Assembly (NCBI RefSeq): GCF_004349145.1
Contig: NZ_SMFO01000002.1
Coordinates: forward strand, 310,001-374,000
Direction: 5' to 3'
Length of the DNA stretch: 64,000 nucleotides
Source of the DNA: Flavobacterium hiemivividum
GTDB lineage: Bacteria > Bacteroidota > Bacteroidia > Flavobacteriales > Flavobacteriaceae
In this document: piece by piece, positions 34,675 through 44,303 of the stretch
How the letters are laid out: each line of letters starts with the position of its first letter
Position numbering within the stretch: position 1 is the stretch's first letter
Notes under the pieces: generated by a model
The model's input: only the letters and a program-made list of their open reading frames with translations
Database searches by the model: none
Told to the model about the DNA's origin: nothing
Position numbers and translations under genes: made by a program

Positions 34675-36702
34675 ATGACTACAACCACTATACTATTATT
34701 GTTTTTATCATTATTAGTAGCTGGTTGTTTATCATTTTTTCAATATTTTTATAAAGCCAAAAACAAATCAAAACTGAATTTGTTTTTGGCTTTTTTACGT
34801 TTTTTAAGTTTATTCGGGATTATGTTGCTGTTGATTAATCCTATAATTACCAGAAATACACTTGAAATTATAAAACCGCCTTTAGCGATTGTTGTAGATA
34901 ATTCAAGTTCAATTACGGCATTAGATTCCAATAAAAAAGCATTAGAGGCTTATGCAGCAATAGCAACTAATACAGCATTAAAAGAGAAGTTTGACATACA
35001 ATCGTATCGTTTTGATGCCGAGTTTGAACCTTCGGAGGAATTTGATTTTAAAGGAACACAGACCAATCTGGGTGGGATTTCTAAAGAATTAAAAAGTATT
35101 AATAGAAATAGTACATTCCCAACAATTCTCCTAACTGACGGAAACCAGACTTCTGGGAATGATTATGTCTATAGTTTTGATCCTAGCAATAAAGTTTATC
35201 CTATCGTCTTAGGAGATACAACTGCGGTAGTTGATCTAAAAATTAGCCATATCAATGTCAATAAATATGCGTTTTATAAGAATAAATTTCCAGTAGAAGT
35301 GTTTTTGAATTATTCAGGTGATAAAAACATAGTAGCTAATTTTACTATTTCGGAAGGAAATTCAGTTGTAGTAAAACAAAGTATTTCTTTTTCTTCTTCG
35401 AAAAAAACTGCCGTGATAAATGTCCTTTTAGCTGCAAATAAAATTGGTTCCCAAATATTCAAAGCAACAATTAGTGGTGTAGAAAAAGAGAAGAACAGTT
35501 ACAATAACACTAAGAATTTTGCTATCGAAGTAATCGATCAAAAGACAAATATTGCACTAATAACCGCAATAAATCATCCAGATGTAGGCGCTTTAAAACG
35601 CAGTATTGAATCTAATGCTCAGCGTAAAGTAACTATTGTTAATCCAAAAGCTATCAATTCATTAAAAGATTATAATGTGTTGATCTTGTATCAACCAACT
35701 GCAGCTTTTAAATCTGTTTTCGAAGAAAATAAATCAGCAGGAATAAGTTGCTTTATTATCACAGGAACGAGTACTGATTTTTCATTTTTAAATCAAGAAC
35801 AAAGTAACTTAGTATTTAAAATGAGCTATCAAAAAGAGAATTATTTGGCGGGCTTTAACCCGCAATTTAATTTATTTGCCATTGATAATATTGGTTTCGA
35901 AAATTTCCCACCATTGGAAAATGCATTTGGTACAATTACGCCGAAGGGAAATGCGGATGTTTTACTTTTTTCAAAAATTAGAAGTATGGAAACTAATTCT
36001 CCATTACTGGTTTATACTGAAAATAAAGGAAAGCGCGATGCCTTTCTATTGGGAGAAAATATTTGGAAATGGCGCTTGCAAAGTCACGTGGATACGCAGT
36101 CGTTCTCAAAATTTGATATCTTTATGGATAAGACAATACAATATTTAGCGTCCAGCAGTTCTAAAAAAGCATTGGTTGTCAATCATGAAAGTTTTTATAA
36201 TTCAGGCGATGCGATTGAAATTACCGCTCAGTATTTCAATAAAAATTATGAATTTGACAATAAAGCCCGTTTGACCATAATTGTAACAAATACAGCAACG
36301 AAACAAACAAAAAACTATGATTTATTAAAGGGAAACGCCTTTTACAAAGTAAATCTGGGCGGACTTGCTGCAGGGAATTATAATTTTACCGTAAAAGAGT
36401 TGAATTCAAATACTAGTTATTCAAGCCGTTTTGAAATTTTGGATTTCGATAGAGAGAAACAATTTGTCAATCCCGACATGGAAAAATTAGTGCAGCTGGC
36501 AACCCGAACACAAGGCACAGTATACTCTCCGGACCAAGTGGCGGTATTGATCAAATCACTTTTAGAAGATGAAAATTATAAAGCAATAGAAAAAAACAAG
36601 GCAACCAGATCACCTTTGATTGATTGGATAATGCTGTTGATTTTAATAATCTCCTTACTAGCTACGGAATGGTTTGTCAGGAAATACAACGGATTGTTAT
36701 AA
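34675..36702 (+). CDS. Membrane-anchored von Willebrand A-like protein
   Basis: The 675-residue protein has two N-terminal membrane spans (about residues 5-22 and 37-57) and one near the C-terminus, with a large extracytoplasmic part between. After the second span comes a vWA-like domain: IVVDNSSSI gives the DxSxS MIDAS motif, and TFPTILLTDGNQTSG gives the later strand with Asp. A middle section resembles a glutamine-amidotransferase-like fold seen in such proteins (NVLILYQPTAA). Function is unknown. It is in line with fabG but its role in fatty acid metabolism is not implied. The LysR gene starts 16 bases after it. Confidence 0.8.
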   Translation: MTTTTILLLFLSLLVAGCLSFFQYFYKAKNKSKLNLFLAFLRFLSLFGIMLLLINPIITRNTLEIIKPPLAIVVDNSSSITALDSNKKALEAYAAIATNTALKEKFDIQSYRFDAEFEPSEEFDFKGTQTNLGGISKELKSINRNSTFPTILLTDGNQTSGNDYVYSFDPSNKVYPIVLGDTTAVVDLKISHINVNKYAFYKNKFPVEVFLNYSGDKNIVANFTISEGNSVVVKQSISFSSSKKTAVINVLLAANKIGSQIFKATISGVEKEKNSYNNTKNFAIEVIDQKTNIALITAINHPDVGALKRSIESNAQRKVTIVNPKAINSLKDYNVLILYQPTAAFKSVFEENKSAGISCFIITGTSTDFSFLNQEQSNLVFKMSYQKENYLAGFNPQFNLFAIDNIGFENFPPLENAFGTITPKGNADVLLFSKIRSMETNSPLLVYTENKGKRDAFLLGENIWKWRLQSHVDTQSFSKFDIFMDKTIQYLASSSSKKALVVNHESFYNSGDAIEITAQYFNKNYEFDNKARLTIIVTNTATKQTKNYDLLKGNAFYKVNLGGLAAGNYNFTVKELNSNTSYSSRFEILDFDREKQFVNPDMEKLVQLATRTQGTVYSPDQVAVLIKSLLEDENYKAIEKNKATRSPLIDWIMLLILIISLLATEWFVRKYNGLL

Positions 36703-36718
36703 ATAACACAATACTACA

Positions 36719-37615
36719 ATGGATTTCAGATTAAAAGTATTCTACACGGTCGCGACCAGATTGAGCTTTACAAAGGCATCAGTAGCACTATTTATAACAC
36801 AACCAGCCGTAAGCAAGCACATACAAGAACTAGAGGAATCGTATAAAATTAAACTTTTTGATCGAACGGGATCGAAGATTTCCTTGACGATCGCCGGAGA
36901 AAAATTATTAAAACATACCAAAAGTATTTTCGAAATCTATCGTGAAATCGATTTTGATATGGGTGCGCTTATAAATGAGCAACGTGGAATACTGCGAATA
37001 GGAGCAAGTACCACAATTTCTCAATATATTATTCCGCCAGTATTAGCCCGTTTTCATCAAGAAATGCAGGGAATCAACGTCAATTTGCGCAATGGAAATA
37101 CAGAGCAGATTGAAAGTGCCTTATTGAATAAAGAAATTGAAATAGGGATTGTAGAAGGGCAGTCTAAAAATAAAGGAATTAAATACACTCCGTTTTTAAA
37201 AGACGAATTGGTACTTGTATGTAACAGTACAAGCGCATTGGTCAACAAAGAAGAAATTACCAAGCAAGATCTACTGGAATTGCGATTTTTATTGCGTGAG
37301 CAGGGTTCAGGAACTCTCGAAGTAATTGAACATGCCTTAAAACCTTTAAAAATTAAAATGTCTGAGTTAACTGTCGAAATGCAATTGGGAAGTACCGAAA
37401 GTATTAAATCGTATTTAATGAACTCTAATTGTGTTGCTTTTATTTCGATTCATGCGATTCAAAACGAACTGAAAAACAATGAATTGGTGATTCTTGATGT
37501 TGATAATTTAACGATGGAACGTTATTTTTATATCATTAGTTTACAAGGAAAAACCGACGCTCTTTCAGACTTGTTTATTAAAAATATTTCAAGACATTAT
37601 AACCTGAAGTTATAG
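36719..37615 (+). CDS. LysR-family transcriptional regulator
   Basis: The 298-residue protein has the N-terminal helix-turn-helix of LysR regulators (FYTVATRLSFTKASVALFITQPAVSKHIQELEE) and a C-terminal periplasmic-binding-like effector domain (LRIGASTTISQYIIPPVLARF, LREQGSGTLEVIEHAL). The YeiH-type exporter gene follows after 75 bases on the same strand, the pairing seen for YeiE-YeiH and CysB-like regulators, so the exporter is the likely target. Nearby CCTTTGTAAGG (37659-37669) and AATAAATTTATT (37679-37690) are palindromes that might bind it. Confidence 0.92.
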   Translation: MDFRLKVFYTVATRLSFTKASVALFITQPAVSKHIQELEESYKIKLFDRTGSKISLTIAGEKLLKHTKSIFEIYREIDFDMGALINEQRGILRIGASTTISQYIIPPVLARFHQEMQGINVNLRNGNTEQIESALLNKEIEIGIVEGQSKNKGIKYTPFLKDELVLVCNSTSALVNKEEITKQDLLELRFLLREQGSGTLEVIEHALKPLKIKMSELTVEMQLGSTESIKSYLMNSNCVAFISIHAIQNELKNNELVILDVDNLTMERYFYIISLQGKTDALSDLFIKNISRHYNLKL

Positions 37616-37690
37616 GAGATTGTTAATTATGCTTAGTGAAAGTCATATAAACTGCTGACCTTTGTAAGGTAATAATTAAATAAATTTATT

Positions 37691-38665
37691 GTGAAAACGC
37701 AATCCATTATTAAAAAAAATAGTGCTACTTTTCTTCAACTAAATCCAACCTTTCAGAAAATAATCTTTGGTATATTAACCGTTCTTTGTCTTACAGGCTT
37801 TATTTCTCCACCAATGGGATTATTGTTGGGTTTAGTTGTGGCGAACTTATCAGGTCATCCATTTTTAGAATTAAATAACAAGGCAACTAGTATCTTACTG
37901 CAAGTTTCGGTTATTGGACTCGGCTTCGGTATGAATGTAAACAGTGCGCTATCTGCTGGAAAAGAAGGTTTTATATTTACAGTAGCTTCTATATTTTCTA
38001 CTTTAATTTTAGGATATTTTATTGGAAAATGGTTCAAGATCGAAAAGAAAACGGCTCATTTAATCTCTTGTGGAACTGCTATTTGTGGCGGAAGTGCCAT
38101 TGCAGCGATTGCGCCAGTGATAAAATCGGATGAGAAACAAACTTCGGTGGCTTTAGGAGTGATATTTATTTTGAATTCGATTGCGTTGTTTTTATTTCCT
38201 GTAATCGGACATTGGTTGGATCTCTCTCAGCAAGAGTTTGGTTTATGGTGCGCTATAGCAATTCATGACACAAGTTCAGTCGTGGGTGCGGCTAACAAAT
38301 ATGGACCAGAAGCATTGCAAATGGCAACTACGGTAAAACTCGCCAGAGCTTTATGGATTATTCCTGTTGCCTTGATAACAGCAGTATCATTTAAAAACAA
38401 GTCTAGCAAGGTTAAAATACCGTATTTTATTGGATTGTTTATTTTAGCAATGCTACTGAATACTTATGTTCCTCAAACTGCTCTTGTTGGACCTGGCTTG
38501 GTTGCACTTGCAAAAATTGGATTGACACTTACTTTATTCTTAATTGGAGCTGGATTAAACTTCAATGTGCTAAAATCCGTCGGTTTAAAACCGTTATTTC
38601 AAGGTATTTTACTTTGGGTTTTTATTGGAACAGCAGCATTACTATCAATTATCTATTTTAATTAG
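37691..38665 (+). CDS. YeiH/UPF0324-family putative sulfate exporter
   Basis: This 324-residue membrane protein with about ten spans belongs to UPF0324 (YeiH family). It has GFISPPMGLLLGLVVANLSGHP, LISCGTAICGGSAIAAIAPVIK, AIHDTSSVVGAANKYGPEAL and LIGAGLNFNVLK, all conserved in the family. Members are proposed to export sulfate or sulfite-related compounds. The start is GTG 37691, after a palindromic AATAAATTTATT. Its end overlaps the convergent DUF1275 gene by 21 bases. Confidence 0.9.
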   Translation: MKTQSIIKKNSATFLQLNPTFQKIIFGILTVLCLTGFISPPMGLLLGLVVANLSGHPFLELNNKATSILLQVSVIGLGFGMNVNSALSAGKEGFIFTVASIFSTLILGYFIGKWFKIEKKTAHLISCGTAICGGSAIAAIAPVIKSDEKQTSVALGVIFILNSIALFLFPVIGHWLDLSQQEFGLWCAIAIHDTSSVVGAANKYGPEALQMATTVKLARALWIIPVALITAVSFKNKSSKVKIPYFIGLFILAMLLNTYVPQTALVGPGLVALAKIGLTLTLFLIGAGLNFNVLKSVGLKPLFQGILLWVFIGTAALLSIIYFN

Positions 38666-39397
38666 GAATACGAGTGAATATTTTCTTTTGATGACAAAGA
38701 ATTGTAATCGGAGATAATCATACATAAGCGCTATTAAAAGAAAAAAAGCAGCTATAAAAAGGGTTTTTATTTCGAAAAAAGTATACATAAAACCACCTAA
38801 TATACAACCTATAAAAAAGAATACAATGATTGATAATCTAAGATAGATACTAGTCTTCAATCTTTTTCTTTCGGTTGCTTTTTTGTAAAAAAACAATTGC
38901 GATAATTCGATTCCTAAATCAGTAAAAAGTCCCGTTAAATGGGTGGTCCTTACAATTGAGTTTGATATCTGTGTTACCAATGAATTTTGTACTCCCATTG
39001 AAAAAAGCAATGAAAAAGCGATACATTTTCCCGAAATCGTTGATAAATCACCTTTTACTCCAAAAAAACCAACTAAAACCAAAATTAGTATCTCCAGTGA
39101 TATCGGAATTACATGTGATAAATTTGGCTGTTTTAAAGCGACTGATTCGGCTAAAAAATTTGATACAAAAGCACCAGCTAAGAAAAAAAGAGTAAATACA
39201 AAAAATGTAATTGCCGCGGTATAGTTCTGCTTAAAGATTTCTTCAGCAAAGAATGCAAAATGCCCTGTAACATTTGTTGTCAAGGTTTTTACTGCCAATA
39301 CTCCCGTAATATTGACGATTCCTGCAACGAATGATAAAAGCGTGGCTAAACGTAAATTATGGATAAAAGTTCGGTTTTTTCCTTGGTGGCGAAACAT
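38645..39397 (-). CDS. DUF1275 (YoaK) family membrane protein
   Basis: The 250-residue protein has about six membrane spans and the DUF1275 pattern (LATLLSFVAGIVNITGVLAV, LTTNVTGHFAFFAEE, FSLLFSMGVQNSLVTQISNSIVRTTHLTGLFTDLGIEL). Function is unknown in this family. I chose ATG 39397 (MFRHQGKNRTF), which matches the usual family start, over an ATG 18 codons upstream. It is divergent from the zinc phospholipase-like gene and convergent with the YeiH gene. Confidence 0.88.
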   Translation of the reverse strand: MFRHQGKNRTFIHNLRLATLLSFVAGIVNITGVLAVKTLTTNVTGHFAFFAEEIFKQNYTAAITFFVFTLFFLAGAFVSNFLAESVALKQPNLSHVIPISLEILILVLVGFFGVKGDLSTISGKCIAFSLLFSMGVQNSLVTQISNSIVRTTHLTGLFTDLGIELSQLFFYKKATERKRLKTSIYLRLSIIVFFFIGCILGGFMYTFFEIKTLFIAAFFLLIALMYDYLRLQFFVIKRKYSLVFLIKIDN

Positions 39398-39497
39398 AGT
39401 TAGATATAAGTTATTTCTTAATTTACGTAATCTTGAAGAAGATATTTCCAAATGCTATGAAAAACAAATACATTTGTGCTTCAAAAAAATAAAAGTA

Positions 39498-40502
39498 ATG
39501 ATAAATATCAAATTTAAGCGTACAATCCTGTTGCTAACTGCAATATTCATAGGATTTCTAACATTATCATGGGGATTCGTAGGGCATGAAAGAATTAATA
39601 AAGCAGCTGTGATGGCTTTGCCGAAACCGCTTCAGGTTTTCTTTTACAACCATATTGATTTTATAACCCACGAATCTACCGTTCCAGATTTAAGAAAGTA
39701 TATTTTGCAAGATAAGGCGGAGACTCCGAGACATTATTTTGACATGGAAAATTTTGGTAGTGTCGACAGTTTTCCACAGTCTATGGCCGAAGCCAAAAAG
39801 AAATATGATGACAAATTTTTAGCCAAAAACGGAACATTACCTTGGCATATCCAAGATATGATGACCAAATTGACGCAAGCCTTCAAAGACAAACGAAAAT
39901 CAGAGATCTTATTTATTGCTGCCGATTTAGGACATTATATCGCTGATGCGCATATGCCATTACACACTTCTGACAATCACGACGGACAATTAACGGATCA
40001 GAAAGGAATTCACTCTTTGTGGGAAAGCAGATTACCTGAATTATTTGTTAAAGATTACAAATTCACAGTAGCTCCTGCAAAGTATTATGAAGACGTGAAT
40101 AAAGCAACCTGGGACATGATTAGTGATACTCACAGTTTGGTTGCTCCTCTTTTGGCAGCCGATAAAGGTCTTAGAACAACATTAGGCGCAAATCAAATAT
40201 TTGTGACGGATGCAGAAGGAAATGTGGTGAAAAACAAATACAACAGCGCAAGATATACCAATGAATATGCGGCTAAATTTCATACTGCCTTAAACGGAAT
40301 GGTCGAAAGCCAAATGAAGAAGGCGGTTACTGTAACTGCTAGTTTCTGGTATACGGCCTGGGTTAATGCAGGAAAACCGGATTTAAGTAAGCTAGATTCT
40401 GAAGCGCTTACTAAGCGTAATGCTAAAGCCTATAAAAAGGATAGTAAACTCTTTAAAAAAGGAGAGCTTTTTGGTCTTGAAATTGAAAAGGATGCCGAAT
40501 AA
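39498..40502 (+). CDS. Secreted zinc-dependent phospholipase C/S1-P1 nuclease-like protein
   Basis: With the start at 39498 (MINIKFKRTILLLTA), the product of 334 residues has a signal peptide followed directly by SWGFVGHERINKAAV. The new N-terminal Trp and nearby His are the zinc ligands typical of the phospholipase C/P1 nuclease fold. The segment AADLGHYIADAHMPLHTSDNHDGQ supplies the remaining His/Asp ligands. The family includes phospholipases and nucleases, so substrate cannot be set by sequence alone. Longer upstream frames overlap the divergent gene and lack a signal peptide. A strong terminator follows. Confidence 0.85.
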   Translation: MINIKFKRTILLLTAIFIGFLTLSWGFVGHERINKAAVMALPKPLQVFFYNHIDFITHESTVPDLRKYILQDKAETPRHYFDMENFGSVDSFPQSMAEAKKKYDDKFLAKNGTLPWHIQDMMTKLTQAFKDKRKSEILFIAADLGHYIADAHMPLHTSDNHDGQLTDQKGIHSLWESRLPELFVKDYKFTVAPAKYYEDVNKATWDMISDTHSLVAPLLAADKGLRTTLGANQIFVTDAEGNVVKNKYNSARYTNEYAAKFHTALNGMVESQMKKAVTVTASFWYTAWVNAGKPDLSKLDSEALTKRNAKAYKKDSKLFKKGELFGLEIEKDAE

Positions 40503-40524
40503 AAAATAATCCAATTGGATAAAA

Positions 40525-40558
40525 AAAAAGCCTGTGAAATCGTTTTTCACAGGCTTTT
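40525..40558. terminator. Bidirectional terminator
   Basis: AAAAAGCCTGTGAAA pairs with TTTCACAGGCTTTT around a short loop, between two convergent genes. A and T tracts serve both strands. Confidence 0.92.
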
Positions 40559-40571
40559 CTATTTGATTTAG

Positions 40572-42665
40572 TTATTTCTGGTATTTCTTTTTCTTCAAAA
40601 TATCCGAAGCTACTTGATAGTAAGAGATTGTTTCATGTACCAAGTCGGTTCTTTCTTTTTTCAAAGGCTTTTGATCGTAATAGATTTGGAAATCACTCTC
40701 AACTCCAGCTTTCGGTAATAAAGTCAATTTAAATTGTTTTACTTCTTGTTTGGGTGAGATGATGGTTAAAACATTTTCTTTGATCATTCCTAAATCTTGA
40801 TACGTCCCAATCAACGCTCTTGGATTGTAATCTGATTTTAAAACATCTTGACCAAAGAATTTACTTTGGTAGTTAAAATTTAAAAGCCCAAACAAGGTGG
40901 GCATAATGTCAATTTGCGACATCAAATTGGTGTAACGCTGCGGCTGAATAAATCCAGGACTGCAAATCATGGCTGGAATTCGGTATTTATCAACGGGTAG
41001 CTCGGTTTTTCCAGCGCTGGATGCACAATGATCTGATACAATCACGAAGACAGTATTAGCAAACCAAGGCTGTTTTTTGGCCATTGTAAAGAATTTGTTT
41101 AGTGCATAATCTGTATATTTAACTCCACCTTCACGTGATTTTACATCACCTGCAATATCAATTTTATTGTTCGGATAGGTAAATGGCCTATGGTTACTTA
41201 CCGTCATCCAATGGTTGAAGAATGGTTTTCCAGTTTTAGCTTCTTCATTCATGACTCTAATAGCTTTGTTAGCCATGTCTTCATCACAAACACCCCACAC
41301 ATTAGAAAATGTAATTTCTTGCGGTAGCAGTGTTTTCTTATCTACGATATCATAACCATTTCCTAAAAAGAAATCTTCCATGTTGTCAAAGAAAGCATCT
41401 CCGCCGTAAAGGTATTTCACATTATATCCTTTCGCTTTAAAAACACTTGCTGTTGAGAATTTATCTTTATTGTCTTGTCTTTTCACAACACTTTCTCCAG
41501 CTGTAGGAGGAATACATAAGGTTACCGCTTCTAAACCGCGAACAGTTCTATTTCCTGAAGCATAAAAATTAGTAAAAAGTAAACTTTGTGTTGCTAAGCT
41601 ATCTAAGAATGGCGTGATATTTTCCTCGTTTCCATACGTTTTCATGAAATCAGCACTGTAACTTTCGATAGTGATTAAAACTACATTTTTATGGTTCTCG
41701 GCAGCGGCACTTTTAATTTCTCTTAAAGTAGATTCTCCAGTAATCCCATTTATTTGTTGAGCTAGTAAGGCATAAACTTCTTTTTCGGGTAGTGTTATAT
41801 AGAATTTAAAATAGTCCAATTCACTATTCATAAAAGCCAAATAAAATTTATAGATTCCATTGGACTGTAATTCATTTGAAAAAATATTCTGCGAATTTTC
41901 TTTGGTAGCTAAAAATGGAATCGCCAATAATGACAGTCCGAACAAAACAAGATAAATTCCTGATATTTTAATTTTTTCAACAAATGTGGGAATGTTGTCA
42001 ATATAACTTCGGGATCCTTTTAGTATAAAATAAGTAACGATCCCCGCTATTATAAAAAGTCCAGAAAACAAAGGAATTACAGGATAGGACTCCATAATAT
42101 TTCCAATTACCTCATTGGTGTAAACCAAATAATTAACCGCAATGAAATTGTATTTTACTCCAAATTCATTCCAGAAAAAATATTCACTAATCGCATTTTG
42201 TAATATCAAAACAACAAATAAAAACATAACGAAGGCAAAAAGCCAATATCTAATCTTGTCACGGTGTTTTGGTGCAAAAAGTAAAAGTCCAAATAAAAAC
42301 GTTTTTATCCCAACGAATATAAGACCAATCTTTGGTAATTCACCTCCATATTCATTCAGAATTGATTTTCCTGAAGCTATGTAAAGAAATAAGGTTATAA
42401 ATAGTCCAAAGACAATGTAGCCGTAGGGTTTTAGGTATTTCCCATTAGATATAAAAATCAAGTACAACCATAAGAAACCGCTGGCGAGTATAAAAACAAA
42501 AACATCAGAAACGAAACCAAAGATAAAAATCTTTAAGGCATCTGTCCAAATAAACAAGGTATCAGTGATGGGATGGAAGAGCAGTATGATTCTTAGGATG
42601 AAACTAACTGTTACGTAGAAAAAAATAAGATTATAAAAAGGGGATAATTTTTTATAGAACGACAT
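40572..42665 (-). CDS. LTA synthase-like sulfatase-fold membrane enzyme
   Basis: The 697-residue protein has five or more N-terminal membrane spans (about residues 10-250), then an extracytoplasmic sulfatase/phosphatase-fold domain: NVVLITIESYSADFMKTYG with the metal Glu, ASGNRTVRGLEAV with the nucleophilic Thr, and FVIVSDHCASS with the metal Asp-His. Such enzymes transfer phosphoglycerol or phosphoethanolamine. In a Gram-negative flavobacterium the target is more likely lipid A, glycans or an ornithine/amino lipid head group than lipoteichoic acid. Substrate is not decided by sequence. It is monocistronic. Confidence 0.88.
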   Translation of the reverse strand: MSFYKKLSPFYNLIFFYVTVSFILRIILLFHPITDTLFIWTDALKIFIFGFVSDVFVFILASGFLWLYLIFISNGKYLKPYGYIVFGLFITLFLYIASGKSILNEYGGELPKIGLIFVGIKTFLFGLLLFAPKHRDKIRYWLFAFVMFLFVVLILQNAISEYFFWNEFGVKYNFIAVNYLVYTNEVIGNIMESYPVIPLFSGLFIIAGIVTYFILKGSRSYIDNIPTFVEKIKISGIYLVLFGLSLLAIPFLATKENSQNIFSNELQSNGIYKFYLAFMNSELDYFKFYITLPEKEVYALLAQQINGITGESTLREIKSAAAENHKNVVLITIESYSADFMKTYGNEENITPFLDSLATQSLLFTNFYASGNRTVRGLEAVTLCIPPTAGESVVKRQDNKDKFSTASVFKAKGYNVKYLYGGDAFFDNMEDFFLGNGYDIVDKKTLLPQEITFSNVWGVCDEDMANKAIRVMNEEAKTGKPFFNHWMTVSNHRPFTYPNNKIDIAGDVKSREGGVKYTDYALNKFFTMAKKQPWFANTVFVIVSDHCASSAGKTELPVDKYRIPAMICSPGFIQPQRYTNLMSQIDIMPTLFGLLNFNYQSKFFGQDVLKSDYNPRALIGTYQDLGMIKENVLTIISPKQEVKQFKLTLLPKAGVESDFQIYYDQKPLKKERTDLVHETISYYQVASDILKKKKYQK

Positions 42666-42727
42666 GTTTTTTTTTACAAATTAAGGTATTTAGATTTATA
42701 AATCGTTCAATTATAAGGGCAATCATT

Positions 42728-42744
42728 CTTAATTTTCACTTAAG
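42728..42744 (+). promoter_or_regulatory. Direct-repeat activator site upstream of the thioredoxin-ApbE operon
   Basis: CTTAAT (42728-42733) and CTTAAG (42739-42744) are spaced by exactly 11 bp, about one helix turn. The same spacing and word occur upstream of the RND operon (48027-48055). OmpR-type regulators bind such tandem sites. Confidence 0.5.
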
Positions 42745-42782
42745 ATGAGAATTTTTTAACAATATTGATTTTGATTTAGAGT

Positions 42783-42790
42783 TACATTTG
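42783..42790 (+). promoter_or_regulatory. -7 box of the thioredoxin-ApbE operon
   Basis: TACATTTG is an exact TAnnTTTG match, 86 bases upstream of the thioredoxin start codon and 38 bases downstream of the direct repeats. Confidence 0.55.
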
Positions 42791-42876
42791 ATGAAGATTA
42801 GGTAGTGTTGAGAAAAGACCGCCTACCAATTGGTTTTGAAGGAGTTAATAAAAATCGATTTAAAATTAAAATGATA

Positions 42877-43311
42877 ATGAAAAAAGTGATGGTAATAGTA
42901 TTCCTTTTTGTGATAAGTCTAGGGTATTCTCAAGATTGGAAAACAAATTTTGAACTCGTAAAGAATGAAGCTGTTAGTCAAAAGAAGCCAATTTTATTAG
43001 TGTTTTCAGGATCAGACTGGTGTGCACCCTGTATAAAATTAGATAAGAACATTTGGCAATCTGCAGAATTCAAGGAATATGCTGCAACTAATTTAGTATT
43101 AGAGCGTGCTGATTTTCCGAAGAAAAAACAAAATCAACTGGAGGCTGATCTTAAAAAACAAAATGAAGGTTTGGCTGAAATGTATAATAAAGACGGTATT
43201 TTTCCATTAGTTGTTATTTTGGATTCTAACGGAAAAGTATTGGGTAAGACCAGTTATAAAAACGTAACTCCTACAGAATATATCCAACTACTTAACTCAT
43301 TTATAAAATAA
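42877..43311 (+). CDS. Exported thioredoxin-fold protein
   Basis: From ATG 42877 the product has 144 residues: a signal peptide (MKKVMVIVFLFVISLGYSQ) and a thioredoxin-like domain with the CxxC site in FSGSDWCAPCIKLD. A cis-Pro region follows (GIFPLVVILDSNGKVLG). This resembles the DsbD-gamma/thioredoxin-7 group, so it likely acts as a periplasmic thiol reductant or chaperone. An in-frame ATG two codons upstream is also possible. The apbE gene begins two bases after its stop. It is the first gene of an operon with ApbE, DUF4266 and DUF3570. Confidence 0.87.
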   Translation: MKKVMVIVFLFVISLGYSQDWKTNFELVKNEAVSQKKPILLVFSGSDWCAPCIKLDKNIWQSAEFKEYAATNLVLERADFPKKKQNQLEADLKKQNEGLAEMYNKDGIFPLVVILDSNGKVLGKTSYKNVTPTEYIQLLNSFIK

Positions 43312-43313
43312 TA

Positions 43314-44303
43314 ATGCGACAGCTATCTTTAATTTTATTCTTATTTGTTGGTGTCGTGGTCTCTGGACAAGTCACCCAAAAAAGAACATTGTCTATGTTG
43401 GGTAGTCCCTTTGAAATGATTGTTGAAGCCAAAGACATTCCGGAAGCCGATGCTTATATTGACATGTCTGTTGCCGAAGTGTCTCGCATTGAGAACTTAA
43501 TCTCAGACTGGATTCCGACGACGCCAATCTCTGACGTCAATAGAAATGCTGGAATAAAACCAGTTAAAGTGCCTCAAGAAGTATTTGATTTAGTGCAGCG
43601 CTCGATACAAATATCTGAATTAACCTCAGGAGCTTTTGATATTAGTTGTGCCTCGATGGATAAAATTTGGAAATTTGATGGCAGTATGACCAAAATGCCT
43701 ACACCGGAGGAAATTAAAAAATCAGTGGAGAAGGTGGGCTATAAAAATATAATGCTAGATGCTGAGAACAATACAATTTTCCTTAAAAATAAAGGAATGA
43801 AACTAGGATTGGGCGGAATTGGTCAGGGATTCATTGCCGATAAAATAAAAGCATTACTTATTTCGAAAGGTGTGATTGCCGGAATCGTAAATATATCTGG
43901 GGATATCAACACCTGGGGAAAACAGCTCAATGGAGAAAAATGGAAAGTGGGAATTAAAAATCCGTTAAATAAGGACAAAATTTTCGCCACTTTTCCGCTG
44001 GAAGACAGCGCTGTAGAGACTTCAGGAAGTTATGAGAAATACGTGACTTTTAACGGAATACGATATTCACATATCATTGATACCAGAACTGGTTATCCTG
44101 CTTCAGGAGTGATTAGCGTTTCGGTTTTTGCAAAATCAACAGAGTTTGCTGATGCGTTAGCAACGGGTGTTTTTGTAATGGGAGTAGACGTAGGATTAGA
44201 TTTAGTCAATCAATTACCGGGAGTAGGATGCATATATGTCGATGATAAGGGCAAAATATTTGCATCAAAAAATATAGATTTAAAAAAATTCAACAATGAA
44301 TAG
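43314..44303 (+). CDS. apbE: Second FAD:protein FMN transferase (ApbE-like)
   Basis: This 329-residue exported paralogue of the NQR-linked ApbE has a signal peptide (LILFLFVGVVVSGQ) and the ApbE motifs: MLGSPFEMIVEA, ISDWIPTTPISDVNRNAG, LGGIGQGFIADKIK, VNISGDINTWGK, VETSGSYEKYV, SHIIDTRTGYPASG and ADALATGVFVMG. It sits between thioredoxin and DUF4266 and overlaps the latter by 8 bases. No classic flavoprotein acceptor such as an FMN-bind domain is in the operon, so its target is unknown; DUF3570 is a possibility discussed below. Confidence 0.92.
   Translation: MRQLSLILFLFVGVVVSGQVTQKRTLSMLGSPFEMIVEAKDIPEADAYIDMSVAEVSRIENLISDWIPTTPISDVNRNAGIKPVKVPQEVFDLVQRSIQISELTSGAFDISCASMDKIWKFDGSMTKMPTPEEIKKSVEKVGYKNIMLDAENNTIFLKNKGMKLGLGGIGQGFIADKIKALLISKGVIAGIVNISGDINTWGKQLNGEKWKVGIKNPLNKDKIFATFPLEDSAVETSGSYEKYVTFNGIRYSHIIDTRTGYPASGVISVSVFAKSTEFADALATGVFVMGVDVGLDLVNQLPGVGCIYVDDKGKIFASKNIDLKKFNNE

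Noticed and set aside
39312..39497. Longer N-terminal extension of the zinc phospholipase-like protein
   Set aside because: It overlaps the divergent DUF1275 gene and hides the signal peptide; ATG 39498 gives a normal secreted protein.
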